Part shown: one piece after another, positions 6,133-6,236 of the stretch
Layout of the letters: each line of letters begins with the position of its first letter
Position numbering within the stretch: the first letter of the stretch is position 1
NCBI GenBank assembly: GCA_030043595.1
Contig: JASHXJ010000556.1
Span: 1 to 6,236, forward strand
Length of the DNA: 6,236 nt
Source of the DNA: Trebonia sp.
GTDB taxonomy: Bacteria; Actinomycetota; Actinomycetes; Streptosporangiales; Streptosporangiaceae
Reading direction: 5' to 3'
The notes under the pieces: generated by a model
What the model was told of the DNA's origin: nothing
Databases searched by the model: none
What the model saw: only the letters and a program-made list of their open reading frames with translations
Translations under genes and position numbers: made by a program

Positions 6133-6236
6133 CCCTGCCAGAGCTCGCCGGCCACCGGCCGGAACTGCCGGCTGGGGCGGCTCCCGCAGGGCCGGACTGC
6201 CCGGAGGCGGCCGGGGCGCCCGGGTCGCCCGGGGCG
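6114..6236 (+). other. Restored-frame C-terminal end of the histidine kinase, partial
   Basis: Reading from 6114 in the frame shifted from the kinase gives GSEFELTLPEL and then a Pro/Ala/Gly-rich tail, 41 codons with no stop up to the window edge. The first part matches the closing strand of a histidine-kinase ATPase domain, so this is most likely the real 3' end of the same gene. The tail after it is low-complexity and its end is outside the window. Confidence 0.7.

Noticed and set aside
4188..6155. 655-codon minus-strand open frame across the two-component genes
   Set aside because: Low-complexity Ser/Arg/Ala-rich translation opposite two genes with complete family motifs; a shadow frame.

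Overview
The window comes from a high-GC, high-GC3 genome. The protein families and the widespread GTG starts point to an actinobacterium (Actinomycetota); nothing in the window fixes the genus. It holds two divergent transcription units separated by a 547-bp non-coding region. There are no RNA genes, insertion sequences or CRISPR arrays.

The left unit (positions 6-3772, minus strand, read right to left) is a respiratory heme-copper oxidase cluster. It contains a membrane-anchored cupredoxin-like protein with a partly degenerate CuA motif (3041-3772), a cytochrome c oxidase subunit II with a complete CuA site (ctaC-like, 2052-3041), and a long, divergent subunit I (ctaD-like, 6-1985). The first two genes overlap by one base (TGATG), and subunit I follows 66 bases later with its own Shine-Dalgarno sequence. 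Subunit I keeps every heme and CuB ligand and the Glu/Tyr of the active-site helix. The positions of the usual D-channel aspartate and K-channel lysine are Arg and Ile, and the usual Mg-site Asp is Gly. It also has an N-terminal extension with about two extra membrane helices, one carrying a glycine zipper. No subunit III or assembly gene is visible; the unit reaches the left edge of the window.

The right unit (4320 to the right edge, plus strand) is a two-component system: an intact OmpR/PhoB-type response regulator (4320-5045) and a sensor histidine kinase (about 5017-6132) with four predicted membrane helices and no obvious extracellular sensor domain. The kinase reading frame is broken near its 3' end. 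A one-base deletion at about 6112-6115 replaces the expected last strand of the ATPase domain (GSEFELTLPEL in the next frame) with a premature stop; the restored frame stays open to the window end.

The intergenic region carries a perfect 16-bp AT-rich palindrome and an imperfect 18-bp palindrome that share the layout TGACA-N4-TGT. They are candidate operators for coordinated control. The simplest working model, which is inference, is that the two-component system senses membrane or respiratory state and controls itself and the neighbouring alternative oxidase.
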